Positions 1-10,299 of a stretch of 64,000 nucleotides of DNA are shown in pieces (position 1 is the stretch's first letter; every line of letters begins with the position of its first letter). The position numbers and the translations under genes are program-made. The DNA comes from Desulfobacterales bacterium. GTDB taxonomy: Bacteria > Desulfobacterota > Desulfobacteria > Desulfobacterales > SpSt-501. The notes beneath the pieces were generated by a model that saw only the letters and a program-made list of their open reading frames with translations, had not been told where the DNA came from and did no database searches. The stretch spans positions 1-64,000 of the forward strand of contig JALOOU010000021.1 in the NCBI GenBank assembly GCA_025454255.1. Reading direction: 5' to 3'.

Positions 1-165
1 TGGCAAATGGAGTGATGGCACGCTGCGGTACAGCTGCGATCCTATCGCAATCACACGGAATTATGCAGTGCCGCATTTTTTTATTGACACAACATGGCGG
101 CGCCAGTAGATAAAGGTCAGCAATGTTGCTTTTATTTTAACTGACCAAACACATGGAGAAAAGCG

Positions 166-471
166 ATGCCCGTCCAGCCGACCGAAAAAGAAGAGGAATA
201 CTTCGCACAGCTCGAATTTGAACGTCTGAAAAAGGTGGAGCAGGAAAAGCAGCAGAAACTGGCCGCTTCCGAAAAGGAGCGGTTAAAAAAGCTTCATTAC
301 ATGCAATGCCCGAAATGCGGGATGCATCTTGTTGAAATCGAATATCGCGGCATCAAAATCGACCGCTGTTCGGAGTGTGAAGGCATCTGGCTTGACAAGG
401 GCGAGCTGGCGGGGCTAACCGATATGGGCGAAAACGTTCTCGGCAAGCTCTTTTCGGTTTTCAAGAAATAA
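166..471 (+). CDS. zinc-ribbon (zf-TFIIB type) protein
   Basis: CPKCGMHLVEIEYRGIKIDRCSECEGIWLDKGEL matches the TFIIB-type zinc ribbon pattern (CxxC..CxxC, WLDxGEL). Confidence 0.85.
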   Translation: MPVQPTEKEEEYFAQLEFERLKKVEQEKQQKLAASEKERLKKLHYMQCPKCGMHLVEIEYRGIKIDRCSECEGIWLDKGELAGLTDMGENVLGKLFSVFKK

Positions 472-745
472 ATCATCCCACCCGACGCCCTGGCGGGCGG
501 CAGCCTACCGAGAGGTCGTTTCAAATAAGCATAAGGAGATGGCTTCAGGCAGCAGTGACCGACGGCAGCTTGAAGATGGCAAGCAGCTTCTTTGCGTTCG
601 ATTTATCCAAGGCTATCGGCGCAGGGATCTGGCTCCCGGTTTCAGTAACTCTTTATCGTAACGTTTATATCGAGCGAAACAGGGATAAGCTGGAGGCAGG
701 GTCAAATTTCACCCTGCCTCCAGCAACAGACTGCAGAAAATCAAA

Positions 746-1246
746 TTAGTTGGTTTTAAACTTTCTTCTAAAACCAGCCAACCCGATCAAGCCTGCCCCA
801 AGAAGAAGCAGAGAAGCCGGCTCCGGTACCGCTTTGGGCCTGAGAAAGGAAATATGGCTAACGTCGTAGCGGTAGGTCGTGCCAGTTTGGAGAATATCAT
901 CCCCGTTAAAAAGTGATAATGGTTCAATACCATTATCATCTTTATACAGATACGATTTGTCATTTGGCCCATCTACCTTGACGAGGGCATAATCCCATGC
1001 GAATCCAGGATTATATGTAAAGTTGGTTTTACCACTTAAGCCATCTATTTTGAAAAAAGTATAAGACGAATTGATATTGTCCAGGGTCATTCCAAGGACA
1101 GTTGCAAAATAGTTCAATTCGTTTGCCTCGTTCGGAGGGCTAATAAATTCACTAGCCATTAATGTGTCTATAGGCACTGACCATGCCGGTGCCGCTACAA
1201 GAAGCATCACTGCAAAAAAACAAACCGGCAAACATGATTTTTTCAT
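746..1246 (-). CDS. secreted PEP-CTERM sorting-domain protein
   Basis: N-terminal signal peptide; C-terminus VPEPASLLLLGAGLIGLAGFRRKFKTN is a PEP-CTERM tripartite signal. Confidence 0.9.
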   Translation of the reverse strand: MKKSCLPVCFFAVMLLVAAPAWSVPIDTLMASEFISPPNEANELNYFATVLGMTLDNINSSYTFFKIDGLSGKTNFTYNPGFAWDYALVKVDGPNDKSYLYKDDNGIEPLSLFNGDDILQTGTTYRYDVSHISFLRPKAVPEPASLLLLGAGLIGLAGFRRKFKTN

Positions 1247-1801
1247 AATTTCCTCCCGGTATCATCCACCTCTGAATGGAATAGTTCGAAAATTTTCAAT
1301 GACCAAGTCGGGTTTAATCAGTTGTCTCATGCGCAGATCTTTGACGCTTCGCGGTTTTTCTCCTCCTTCCGTGGCAACCAGGCTGTCTCCTTCTGAGATC
1401 CACGGCTTTCCGTCCTCAAGAAACCCTGAGGTAGGCTTTCGCTTGGATTATTTGCTTTCTGCCAACACATTTCGTGATTTAGCAAAAATCGTGCAGTGTT
1501 TGCTGCCGGTCAAAAATTAGTGAATAATTAGCAAGTTATAAAAATAGAGCGTTGAATCCGGAAGCCTTTTGGTCACAACGGTAATCAAAAAAAGGGAAAA
1601 TATTCCCAAAAATAGGGCATGAACTAATCAGAGATGGGAATCAAGTAAGTCAATCTAAACTATCCTAGCAGGGGAAGGCCACATGGCATCATCCACTTTG
1701 GGTGATATTCAAACCGGCCTGCACAAAAGAACTACCAAGGCGCTATTGCCAGTTCCTCATCGCGCCTGGTAGAGTCATCATCAGGAGCAACTCGATCTGC
1801 C

Positions 1802-3730
1802 ATGGAAGCCACCGGGGCAACTAAAAACAAGGCCAGCCTCCTGCTGATGTTGCAGCGGCGTTTCTGGCCTCTCTTCTGGACCCAGTTTTGCGGAGCTCTC
1901 AACGACAACTTGTTCAAAAACGCCCTGGTGATTCTGATCACCTTCCAGTCCTACCAATTGGCGGGGCTGTCGGCCGAACAAGTCGTGGCGCTGTGCGGCG
2001 GGGTTTTTATTCTGCCTTTCTTTCTTTTTTCAGCGCTCGCCGGACAGATCAGCGATAAAGTCTCCAAGTCGACCCTGATGGTCTGGATCAAGGCCTGGGA
2101 GATTCTGGTCATGGCCGTGGGGGCGGTGGGGTTCTTGACCGGGAATTTCCCGTTGCTGCTCATGGTGCTCTTCATGATGGGCCTGCAGTCCACTTTTTTC
2201 GGCCCCTCCAAGTACAGCAGCCTGCCCGAGCTGCTCCCCGACCATGAACTGGTGGCCGGCAACGCCTACGTGGAAATGGGAACCTTTCTCGCGATTCTGC
2301 TGGGAACCATCCTGGGCGGCCTCCTGATCGGCGTACCAGACAACGGCGCCCGGCTGGTCAGCGCCGCGGTGTTGTTTTTTGCCGCCGCAGGCTGGTTGAC
2401 GAGTCTGAAGGTCCCATACCTGAAACCCGCCTGTCCGCTGCAGGTCGTGCAGGGCAACATTTTCAGCAGTACCGCCGGCATTCTCGGCGTAGCCCGGAGG
2501 AGCCGCAGCGTATTTCTCTCCATTCTGGCGATTTCGTGGTTCTGGATGCTGGGGGCGATGGTGCTGTCCATTCTGCCGGCCTACTGCAAGGACACGCTTA
2601 ACGCCGATGAGCATGTAGTGACACTTTTCCTTGCACTGTTTTCGCTGGGCGTCGGCATCGGTTCGCTGGTCTGTGAAAAATTGAGCTTCAAACAGTTGGA
2701 ACTGGGTCTGGTGCCGGTCGGCTCTTTCGGCATTTCCCTTTTCGCTTTCGATATTTTTCTCGCGGGCCAGCCCGCCTGGGCAAACGGCCAGGTTACGGTG
2801 GGGATTTTGCTGCGGTATGCAGCGGGCTGGCGTATCGTTGTGGACCTGCTGCTCTTTTCGATTTTCAGCGGGTTTTTCATCGTGCCGCTCTACACCCTGA
2901 TCCAACAGCGGTCAGAGGCGGCCCTGCGCTCGCAGATCATCGCCGCCAACAATATTCTGAACGCCCTCTTCATGGTCGTGGGAGCCTTGCTGCTGACCCT
3001 GCTGTTTGCCGCCGGGGCTGCGGTCCCCGATGTGTATCTGGTCATCGCCCTGCTGAATCTGGCGGTGGCCCTTTACATCTACACGCTGGTGCCGGAGTTC
3101 CTGTACCGCCTCATCTGCTGGGCGCTGGCGCGCTGTCTGTATCGCCTGAAAATCGAGGGGCGCGATCACATCCCCGTGCAGGGTCCGGCCATTTTGGTGT
3201 GCAACCACGTCACCTTCGTGGACTGGCTCATTCTCGCCGGCGCCACCCAAAGACCGGTGCGCTTTGTGATGCACTACAGTTTTCTGAAAATCCCCCTGAC
3301 CGGCCGCATCTTCCGCGACGCCAAGGTGATCCCGATTGCCGGTTCCAAGGAGAATCCGCTCATACTGGATGCTGCGTTTGACAGAATTTCGGAAGAACTC
3401 GGCCAGGGAGAGATCGTGTGCATTTTTCCGGAGGGCGAACTAACGCGCGACGGACGCCTCAACCCCTTTCGCCACGGTATCGAGCGCATTGTCAAGCGCA
3501 ACCCCGTGCCGGTGATCCCCATGGCCCTCCGTGGGATGTGGGGAAGTCTTTTCTCGCGCAAACACCGGAGCTATTGGTCAAAACTGCGTCACAACCGACT
3601 ATGGTCGCAAATCACGCTCACCATCGGTGAACCGGTCCGCGCCGATCAGGCACGGGCGCAGCTGCTGCAGCAGATTATCGGAAAAATGCTCGACGAAACA
3701 GCGCCGGCAATTGAAAAACGGCGGCATTAA
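1802..3730 (+). CDS. MFS transporter (LplT-like) fused to PlsC-type 1-acyl-glycerophosphate acyltransferase
   Basis: 12-TM MFS-like N-terminal part; C-terminal acyltransferase motifs NHVTFVD and FPEGELTRDGRL. Confidence 0.85.
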   Translation: MEATGATKNKASLLLMLQRRFWPLFWTQFCGALNDNLFKNALVILITFQSYQLAGLSAEQVVALCGGVFILPFFLFSALAGQISDKVSKSTLMVWIKAWEILVMAVGAVGFLTGNFPLLLMVLFMMGLQSTFFGPSKYSSLPELLPDHELVAGNAYVEMGTFLAILLGTILGGLLIGVPDNGARLVSAAVLFFAAAGWLTSLKVPYLKPACPLQVVQGNIFSSTAGILGVARRSRSVFLSILAISWFWMLGAMVLSILPAYCKDTLNADEHVVTLFLALFSLGVGIGSLVCEKLSFKQLELGLVPVGSFGISLFAFDIFLAGQPAWANGQVTVGILLRYAAGWRIVVDLLLFSIFSGFFIVPLYTLIQQRSEAALRSQIIAANNILNALFMVVGALLLTLLFAAGAAVPDVYLVIALLNLAVALYIYTLVPEFLYRLICWALARCLYRLKIEGRDHIPVQGPAILVCNHVTFVDWLILAGATQRPVRFVMHYSFLKIPLTGRIFRDAKVIPIAGSKENPLILDAAFDRISEELGQGEIVCIFPEGELTRDGRLNPFRHGIERIVKRNPVPVIPMALRGMWGSLFSRKHRSYWSKLRHNRLWSQITLTIGEPVRADQARAQLLQQIIGKMLDETAPAIEKRRH

Positions 3731-3735
3731 AAATC

Positions 3736-3927
3736 GTGGGTATGAATTTCAAGGCGGAGTTGAAACGTTTGCCCGAGCGGCGCTCCGCGGCTGGGGTTGA
3801 GGTCGCTCTCGCAGGCGGTTTGGCGCTGCGCACGATGGGCATTTTTCCGTTGACGAAGGACGTGGACTTCCTGATCCCGGAGGAGAGCGCAGCGATCGTC
3901 GATAGGATCATGACGGAACTCGGCTAA
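3736..3927 (+). pseudogene. truncated nucleotidyltransferase-like fragment
   Basis: 63 aa; VALAGGLALRTMGIFPLTKDVDFLIPEE resembles the N-terminal half of a nucleotidyltransferase fold (GG..TKDVDFL), then a stop codon. Confidence 0.45.
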
Positions 3928-3930
3928 GGG

Positions 3931-4998
3931 TTATTCAGGTGTATCTTCCTTCTCCGGTGCAGGCGTTTCGGCCACCTCCGGGCCAAGCAGGATAGCAAGT
4001 GGCCGGGTCTGGGGGCTCGAGTCCAGTACAGTCAACAGCAGCATGGTAAGGGGCACCGCCAGGAACACTCCCACGGTCCCCAGCACCCAGCCCCAAAACA
4101 ACAGCGAAAGGAAAACCGCCAGCGTTGAGATGCCGAGCCCACGGCCCATGATTCGGGGCTCAAGGATGCTGCCGATTACCGTATTGACGACGATGTAGCC
4201 CAGCGCGACCAACAGTGTTACCTGCAAGTCGGTTTGCACGAGGGCCGTCAGCAGCGCCGGTACCGCCATCAGCAGGCCGCCGATGAAAGGGATGAAGTTC
4301 AGCAAAAAGGCCAGGATGGCCCACAAGGCAGTATAGTCTATCGCAAGCATCCACAGCCAGCCCCATATGCAAAGCGCCGTGGCCAGACTGGCGAGGCCTT
4401 TGATCAACATGTAGCGATTGATGCCGGTGAATAAACGCTCGAGCCTGAGTTCGGCCTCCGCATGGAGCCGAAAGGCCTTCTTCAGCTTGGTGTGAAGGCC
4501 GGGGGCCTCGAGCAGCATGAAGACGGCGGACAGCAGCACAAGCAGCCCGGTGCCGAAAGTGCTTCGCATGTTGGCCAGGGCAACCCGCACAAGATCGGTC
4601 GCTATGCTCGGGTCTATGATGTCCTTGACGGCTTCGCTGGCCATCTCTACACCGGTTCCTTCCAGCCAGAGGCCGAATTGATCTCTCAGCACAGTCAGAC
4701 GCTCACGATACCCGGGAAGGCTGTCACGGAATCCCTCCAACTGTCCGGTGAATACCAGCGCCAGAAAACTGCCGGCCTCAAGCAGCAGGATCACGGTTAC
4801 CGGCAAGGTGATGAATTGCGGCACGCGTTTGCGGCGCAGCCAGCGCAAGGGGGGCGTGAGAATGACCACAATGAATGCGGCGAGAAGCACTGGCCCCACG
4901 ATCGATGCCGCCGACTGCAAGGCGAGGATCGTAACGGCGATGGCCGCCGCGACGATCACGGCCCGGGCGATGGGAGAGAATCCACTGATAAGGCTCAT
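3931..4998 (-). CDS. AI-2E family transporter (PerM/TqsA-like membrane protein)
   Basis: 355 aa polytopic protein with the family C-terminal block (PRIMGRGLGISTLAVFLSLLFWGWVLGTVGVFLAVPLT). Confidence 0.9.
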   Translation of the reverse strand: MSLISGFSPIARAVIVAAAIAVTILALQSAASIVGPVLLAAFIVVILTPPLRWLRRKRVPQFITLPVTVILLLEAGSFLALVFTGQLEGFRDSLPGYRERLTVLRDQFGLWLEGTGVEMASEAVKDIIDPSIATDLVRVALANMRSTFGTGLLVLLSAVFMLLEAPGLHTKLKKAFRLHAEAELRLERLFTGINRYMLIKGLASLATALCIWGWLWMLAIDYTALWAILAFLLNFIPFIGGLLMAVPALLTALVQTDLQVTLLVALGYIVVNTVIGSILEPRIMGRGLGISTLAVFLSLLFWGWVLGTVGVFLAVPLTMLLLTVLDSSPQTRPLAILLGPEVAETPAPEKEDTPE

Positions 4999-5065
4999 AA
5001 TTGGATTCCTTGATAAAATGTAGAAGTAGAAGCAATAGAAGGGGACGCTCTCAACATTTGAACAT

Positions 5066-6103
5066 TCAAGAAAGAGTGTAGCCGTTTTTCTGCGCTATAA
5101 CCTCGCCCCTCGCAACCGACTGGCTGACGGCGGTTATTGATATTTTCAGCCGCTTTGCCAGGGATGACATGTTCAGCCCAATGAGCCTGACCGCCCAGTA
5201 GCAGAGCAGACTGCGCGCTTCTACCCTTTGCCGATGCTTGCCGGCAGCCCATACCGCCTCCAAGGGCATACCCATTTGGGTTGCGACCCTTTGGGCGATC
5301 GTGTCAAGGTTCAGACCCATGGCCCTCAATTGGTAGCTTCGCTTAAGGTTTTCGTTTGCTGCTGCGAGGAGCTCATTCACATAATCGCCATCGCCAAGGA
5401 TGCGCTCATCACCCTTCATATACGCTTTCTGTCGCCGCTGTTTTTTGAGCTCTTCCCATCCACCAAGACTGCGAACCAGCCCTCCGCCGGTCAACTCTGG
5501 TCGCTGTCCGCGTTCGATTCCTTCGCACAGGAATGCGCGATAGTTCCAACGCGCCGAGCGCCCGCGGCGGCCGAATCGACTTAATACGGACTCGCTATCC
5601 TGCCAATCAGCCGTCTGCAGGCCCATGAGCACGCTATGGCCGCTGTAGGGGAAGCTATCGAGAGCCTCAACGCTGCTGACAATTCTGGCGCGCAGCGGAT
5701 TCAAATGAATATAGCGCACAAGTTCCAGTAAATAAGGCTCCTCTTGGCATAAAATGGACTTGTAGCGGTTCTGGAAAAGGTGCCCACAGCGCCGGTGGCG
5801 GTGGTTATAAACGACGGCATACCCTGTGAGCAACCGTCGCATCAGCCCGGCCACCGGGGAGAGGCTGGAGCGCAACAGCAGATGGAAATGGTTGGGCATC
5901 AGCGCCCAAGCATAACAGGCCGTCTGCGTTTCGGGTAGAAGCGACGCCAGTCGGTCAATAAAGCGACCACGGTCCAGGTCATCCTGGAAGATGACATTGC
6001 GGTTGATTCCGCGGCCAATAATGTGGTGAATGGCCCCCGGGGCATCGATGCGGGATTTTCGCGGCATGATGTGGTGGATATAACAGCAGGAAAAAAATTT
6101 CAA
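5066..6103 (-). CDS. REP-associated tyrosine transposase (Y1_Tnp / TnpA_REP)
   Basis: MPRKSRIDAPGAIHHIIGRGINRNVIFQDD, YAWALMPNHFHLLLR (HUH-type NHFHLL) and YIHLNPLRARIV; probable start at MPRKSR. Confidence 0.93.
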   Translation of the reverse strand: MKFFSCCYIHHIMPRKSRIDAPGAIHHIIGRGINRNVIFQDDLDRGRFIDRLASLLPETQTACYAWALMPNHFHLLLRSSLSPVAGLMRRLLTGYAVVYNHRHRRCGHLFQNRYKSILCQEEPYLLELVRYIHLNPLRARIVSSVEALDSFPYSGHSVLMGLQTADWQDSESVLSRFGRRGRSARWNYRAFLCEGIERGQRPELTGGGLVRSLGGWEELKKQRRQKAYMKGDERILGDGDYVNELLAAANENLKRSYQLRAMGLNLDTIAQRVATQMGMPLEAVWAAGKHRQRVEARSLLCYWAVRLIGLNMSSLAKRLKISITAVSQSVARGEVIAQKNGYTLS

Positions 6104-6169
6104 GTTTAAATATTAAGAGCGTCCCCCAAGTGCATTAAGTTTAAATATTAAGAGCGTCCCCCAAGTGCA
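6102..6169. repeat. two tandem 33-bp direct repeats at the RAYT right end
   Basis: AAGTTTAAATATTAAGAGCGTCCCCCAAGTGCA at 6102-6134 and 6137-6169, identical by eye. Confidence 0.9.
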
Positions 6170-6200
6170 AGTGCAGTGCCCATAAAACGGGCGCCTGGTG

Positions 6201-6632
6201 TCATTTGATTTTCCAGGTGGCGGGCCGGGAAGAGGTCGATGGGCTCCTCTCAACTGAAATCGTTTTGCCCCTGAACGTCAAAGCCCCCCCGCCGCCGGTC
6301 TTGACGCTCCAGCTGTAATCGCGGCCCATGTCCAGATCGAGCGCCGCAAAAAGGGACTCGTCATCGACCCAGCCGCCGTCTGAAATTTTAAGCTTGGACC
6401 ACGTCAGGGTCTCCCTGCTGTTCAGTTCGCTTTCGACCCATGCAAAGCTCTTTTCAACCGCCGTAGCGTCCAGAGCGGAAACCCGCGAAACGGCAAAGGT
6501 GCCGATGATGCTCAAGATGACCAGCACGGCAATGATCTCGATGAGCGTGAAGCCCTCGTCGTTCATTACCGGCTGCGTATGGAATTTTGATTTTTTCATC
6601 TCAGCTTCCTGGGCAAAGTATCTTTCCTTCAT
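6201..6632 (-). CDS. type IV pilin/pseudopilin-like prepilin with N-methylation motif
   Basis: MNDEGFTLIEIIAVLVILSIIGTFAVSRV prepilin cleavage motif (G|FTLIE). Confidence 0.85.
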   Translation of the reverse strand: MKERYFAQEAEMKKSKFHTQPVMNDEGFTLIEIIAVLVILSIIGTFAVSRVSALDATAVEKSFAWVESELNSRETLTWSKLKISDGGWVDDESLFAALDLDMGRDYSWSVKTGGGGALTFRGKTISVERSPSTSSRPATWKIK

Positions 6633-6775
6633 TTCGAAACCCTTGACTTGCCCTACAGATATGCAATGATGGTGCCAAAAAATTAAAACAAATTGAAGAT
6701 GAACAAATTCATGGCGTTAAAGGTTTATTAGGGGCAAAAGAAGTCAGAATATGTAATTCCATTTCATAAGTTTTT

Positions 6776-7324
6776 ATGAAAAAAAATTCCTACTATAATC
6801 CAGCATCCCCAACGGGCAGTATGAATGAAATCGCCACGAGGAAGACGACCATGGCTAACCCGATGCGGCAGCGTGCCATCAGTGGTGTGAGGCAGGGCGA
6901 TGTGTTCAAATGCCGGCGCACTTTTTCGCTCGCGGAAACCCTCTCCTTCGGCGACCTCACCCGCGACTACAACCCGGTGCACTACGACGAGCGCTGGGTG
7001 GCCCTCAAGGGCTACCGGGGAGTGATATGCCATGGGCTCCTGGTCGGATCGATGATCTGCGAATTCGGCGGCCAGGTCGGCTGGCTAGCCACCGGCATGA
7101 ACTTCAGGTTCAGAAAACCCGTTTACCCCGGGGATACGGTCGAGTGCACCGTCACGATCACTAAAGTCGAGGCGAGCGGGCGGGCCGAGGCGGAAGGCAT
7201 TTTCACCAACCAGAGGGGTGAGCAGGTCGGCAGCGTCCAGCTGAAAGGATTTTTGCCGTTGGCCCCGGAAAGTGAGCTTTTGAGGAAGATGACCGCGGAG
7301 GGAGATCCCACCAACAAACTTTGA
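6776..7324 (+). CDS. MaoC-like (R)-specific enoyl-CoA hydratase family protein
   Basis: Hot-dog hydratase motif FGDLTRDYNPVHYDERWVALKGYRGVICHGLL; the start may be the internal ATG at 6851. Confidence 0.85.
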   Translation: MKKNSYYNPASPTGSMNEIATRKTTMANPMRQRAISGVRQGDVFKCRRTFSLAETLSFGDLTRDYNPVHYDERWVALKGYRGVICHGLLVGSMICEFGGQVGWLATGMNFRFRKPVYPGDTVECTVTITKVEASGRAEAEGIFTNQRGEQVGSVQLKGFLPLAPESELLRKMTAEGDPTNKL

Positions 7325-7490
7325 CCGCTTCCTAAAAACCCCACTATCTGCGTTGCGGTTCATCCCCTGGCGGCCGCGGCGTGCGATCCGCGCGCCGCAG
7401 CCACCACGGAATTTGCGCGTCTTGATCTTGGTTTTTTTAGAGCGTCGTCCGTGTCAGGGACGTTTCACGGGCCTTTAAGAGCTTGCAGCG

Positions 7491-7616
7491 CCTCGGATCA
7501 CGGTTGCCTGCAGGGCGGAAGGACGAATCGAAAGCGCCGCAGCCTGAACCGGTTGTGAGCACCTTCGCGCGGGCGGCAATCCCGCCTCGGCAGGACCCCC
7601 GGCCGTTAGACGGGGC
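7491..7616 (-). repeat. dispersed 126-bp intergenic repeat, copy 1
   Basis: Reverse complement aligns without gaps to 54647-54772; 26 mismatches in 126 by hand count. Confidence 0.85.
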
Positions 7617-7667
7617 TATCCGCTTCGGTTAACTTCGATGGCGGCACAAAGGGGCCGTTTGCGCGGA

Positions 7668-8903
7668 TCACGATCCGCCGAACGCGCGGGCGGCCGCAAA
7701 AACGGCTACGCCCGCCAGGAAGGTCACGGTCACCGGGCCAACGAGCAGCCGGTAGGTTTTGCCCATGTCGGCCCGGTAGTACTCGAGCGTCATCACGTAG
7801 CAGGAGTGGACGGGGGAGAGCAGGTGCGCGCAGATCCCGGCCCCCAGCCCCAGCATCACGAAGGCGGCCGCCGACCCGTCCGAGGGCAGCAGAGGCAGCA
7901 GGACCGGAAAGCTCAGGCCGACGAAGGCCGTGGTGTAGCCGGTGATGAAGGCGATGAGCGCGGGGACCATGGCGACCAGCACGGCCGCGGGCATGCCCAT
8001 GCGCGTCAGGTCGGCGACGATGCCCACCATGGCGTTGCTCGCGGTCAGCATCTCCTTGAACACCATGATGCCCCAGACCAGGAAGGCGAGCTCCAGCGAG
8101 AGGTGCCGGCGCGCCAGCAGCTGAAGCCGCGCCGCCGGGATGCGATAAAGAAAAACGATCCCGGCGGTGACCCCGAGCATGGCGTAGGCCAGGTGGATGC
8201 CGCCGCCGACCGTGAGGAGAATGACGATGAAAAACGGAGCCAGATTCCAGGCAAACGTCGCCAGATGCCTTCCGCAGGCAGCGGGCGTCAAGCGGATCCC
8301 GGAGGAGCGGGGCGGTCGAACGCCCCTGAAGCCGAGCACGACTCCGCCCGCAATCGCCGCCGCCGTGAGCGGAAGGTTGATGAGGACGAGATCGCCGACC
8401 GGGATGCCGACGATCCCGGCCGTGAGGAAGACGGCGGGGAAGGTCGGCAGCGTGTACTCCCACACGTGGCGGAACCAGTAGTTCAGAAACGTGCGCCGCT
8501 CGGGGCTGAGCCCCAGTTCGTCGGCAGCCTCGGAGACGAGCGGGGCGGAGAGCATGGCGCCGCCGACCACCGGCAAAAGCCCGATGACGGCCGGGATGAC
8601 GGCCACCGTGACCCGCGCGTCCCGGAACACCATGCTCAGGGCGGAGATGGCGCGCTGCATGCTGCCCTGCTCTTTCGTGATGGCGCTGAAGAGCAAAACC
8701 AGCTGCAAGGCGAAGACGATTTTCAGGCTCTCGGCGTCCAAGAATCCGCTGCGCGCCGCGGATGCGATCTGCGCCGGGGAGAGGCCGAACATAAGGCCGA
8801 TGGCGGCGGCGCTGGCGAAGAGGGCGATGCTCAAGCGGAACTTGAGCCGGACCAGCAGGATGAGGGCGGCGATGACGACGCCGAGTTTGGCCAGATCGCT
8901 CAC
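7668..8903 (-). CDS. DUF401 family membrane protein (permease-like)
   Basis: Polytopic protein of about 411 aa from a GTG start at 8903; GLSFPVLLPLLP and LGAGICAHLLSPVHSCYVMTLEYY are typical of DUF401. Confidence 0.75.
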   Translation of the reverse strand: MSDLAKLGVVIAALILLVRLKFRLSIALFASAAAIGLMFGLSPAQIASAARSGFLDAESLKIVFALQLVLLFSAITKEQGSMQRAISALSMVFRDARVTVAVIPAVIGLLPVVGGAMLSAPLVSEAADELGLSPERRTFLNYWFRHVWEYTLPTFPAVFLTAGIVGIPVGDLVLINLPLTAAAIAGGVVLGFRGVRPPRSSGIRLTPAACGRHLATFAWNLAPFFIVILLTVGGGIHLAYAMLGVTAGIVFLYRIPAARLQLLARRHLSLELAFLVWGIMVFKEMLTASNAMVGIVADLTRMGMPAAVLVAMVPALIAFITGYTTAFVGLSFPVLLPLLPSDGSAAAFVMLGLGAGICAHLLSPVHSCYVMTLEYYRADMGKTYRLLVGPVTVTFLAGVAVFAAARAFGGS

Positions 8904-9053
8904 GGAGAACCGCCGGGTCTCTCCCCCGCCGCGGCCTGCGCGGCGGCGCGGCGCACCCGGGCGGCCGCGCAAAAGAGGGCGTTGGCGGATGTGCAAGGCG
9001 CGGCGTGCGGCCGGGCAGCGGGTGTCGTTATCGCCTGCATGCAGCGGCAGGCC

Positions 9054-10271
9054 TCAACCCGGGTTGCGCATCAGGGAGCGCAGCCGACCGGCCACGGCGT
9101 CGATGAACCCTTCGGTGGTCTCGTGCGCCCTGGGGCGGGGGGTCATCAACGGCACGAGGTCCTTGGTGACGGTGCCCGCCTCGATGCAGCCGATGACGGC
9201 GGCTTCCAGCGTTTCGCCGAAGCGCACCACTTCGGGGGTGCCGTCCAGCTCGCCGCGTTTCTTGACGGCTCCCGTCCAGGCGAAGATCGAGGCCACCGAG
9301 TTGGTGCTGGTGGGGTTGCCCTTGAGGTGCTCGTAGTAGTGGCGCCGCACGGTGCCGTGGGCGGCCTCGAACTCGAACTGGCCCTCGGGGGAGACGAGCA
9401 CCGAGGTCATCATCCCTAAGCTGCCGAAGCCGGAGGCCACCACGTCGGAGAAGACGTCCCCGTCGTAGTTGCAGAGCGCCCAGAGGAAGCCGCCCTCGTG
9501 TTTGACGGCCTGGGCCGCGGCGTCGTCGATCAGCATGTAGCGATACGAGATCCCGGCGTGCGAGAGCTCGGCGCCGTGCGCGCGGGTCTCCTCCTCGAAC
9601 ACCGACTTGAAGAAGGCGTGGTATTTCTTGCTGATGGTGTCCTTGGCCGAGAACCACAGGTCGACCTTCTCGCTCAACGCGCAGGTGATGCACGCGCGGG
9701 CGAAGGAGCGGATCGATTTCTCCAGGTTGTGAATGCCCATCACCACTCCGGGCCCCTTGAAGTCGTGCAGCAGCAGGCGGGTCTCGGCGCCCCCGGCCGG
9801 GGTGTAGACGATCTCCACCCGGCCCGGACGGTCCACGACGAGCTCGACCCCGCGGTAGATGTCCCCGTAGGCGTGCCGGCCGAGGATGATGGGCTTCTGC
9901 CAGCTGCGCACGGCCGGGGTGATGTTCTTGACCAGGATGGGCTTGCGGAAGACCGTGCCGTCCAGTATCGAGCGGATCTGGCCGTTGGGGGAGGGCCAGG
10001 CTTTCTTGAGCTGGTACTCCTCGACGCGTTCGGCATCCGGCGTGATGGTGGCGCATTTCACGCCCACCCCGTAACGGCCGATGGCGTGGGCGGACTCGGT
10101 GGTGATCGCATCGTCGGTCTCATCGCGCATCTTCACCCCGAGGTCGAAGTACTTCAGCTCCACGTCGAGAAAGGGCAGGATCAGCTTCGCCTTGATCATG
10201 GCCCAGATGATCCGCGTCATTTCGTCGCCGTCGAGCTCGACGATCGGGGTCGCAACCTTTATTTTCGCCAT
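9054..10271 (-). CDS. icd: NADP-dependent isocitrate dehydrogenase, eukaryote-like type
   Basis: [45 protein letters not shown] matches the eukaryotic-type NADP-IDH N-terminus; 405 aa. Confidence 0.93.
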   Translation of the reverse strand: MAKIKVATPIVELDGDEMTRIIWAMIKAKLILPFLDVELKYFDLGVKMRDETDDAITTESAHAIGRYGVGVKCATITPDAERVEEYQLKKAWPSPNGQIRSILDGTVFRKPILVKNITPAVRSWQKPIILGRHAYGDIYRGVELVVDRPGRVEIVYTPAGGAETRLLLHDFKGPGVVMGIHNLEKSIRSFARACITCALSEKVDLWFSAKDTISKKYHAFFKSVFEEETRAHGAELSHAGISYRYMLIDDAAAQAVKHEGGFLWALCNYDGDVFSDVVASGFGSLGMMTSVLVSPEGQFEFEAAHGTVRRHYYEHLKGNPTSTNSVASIFAWTGAVKKRGELDGTPEVVRFGETLEAAVIGCIEAGTVTKDLVPLMTPRPRAHETTEGFIDAVAGRLRSLMRNPG

Positions 10272-10299
10272 CGCGGGCCTCCTTCAGCAGCCGCTTTCG

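Larger units (their letters stand above)
5041..6169. mobile_element. RAYT element: Y1 transposase gene bounded by REP-like inverted ends
   Basis: Left end GGGGACGCTCTCAACATTTGAAC (5041-5063) is an imperfect inverted copy (20/23) of the right-end unit AAGTTTAAATATTAAGAGCGTCCCCCAAGTGCA, which is present twice in tandem (6102-6134 and 6137-6169). Confidence 0.75.

Noticed and set aside
555-749. 64-aa ORF
   Set aside because: No domain, no convincing ribosome-binding site, lies in an intergenic region.
1164-1520. 118-aa ORF divergent from the PEP-CTERM gene
   Set aside because: Overlaps the 5' end of the PEP-CTERM gene antisense and shows no motif.
3736-3927. Toxin-antitoxin (AbiEii-like) locus
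   Set aside because: Only a 63-aa nucleotidyltransferase-like fragment; no partner antitoxin ORF is visible.
7638-9419. 593-aa plus-strand ORF
   Set aside because: Antisense shadow ORF in high-GC DNA, lying over DUF401 and icd; low-complexity Arg/Gly/Asp-rich sequence without motifs.
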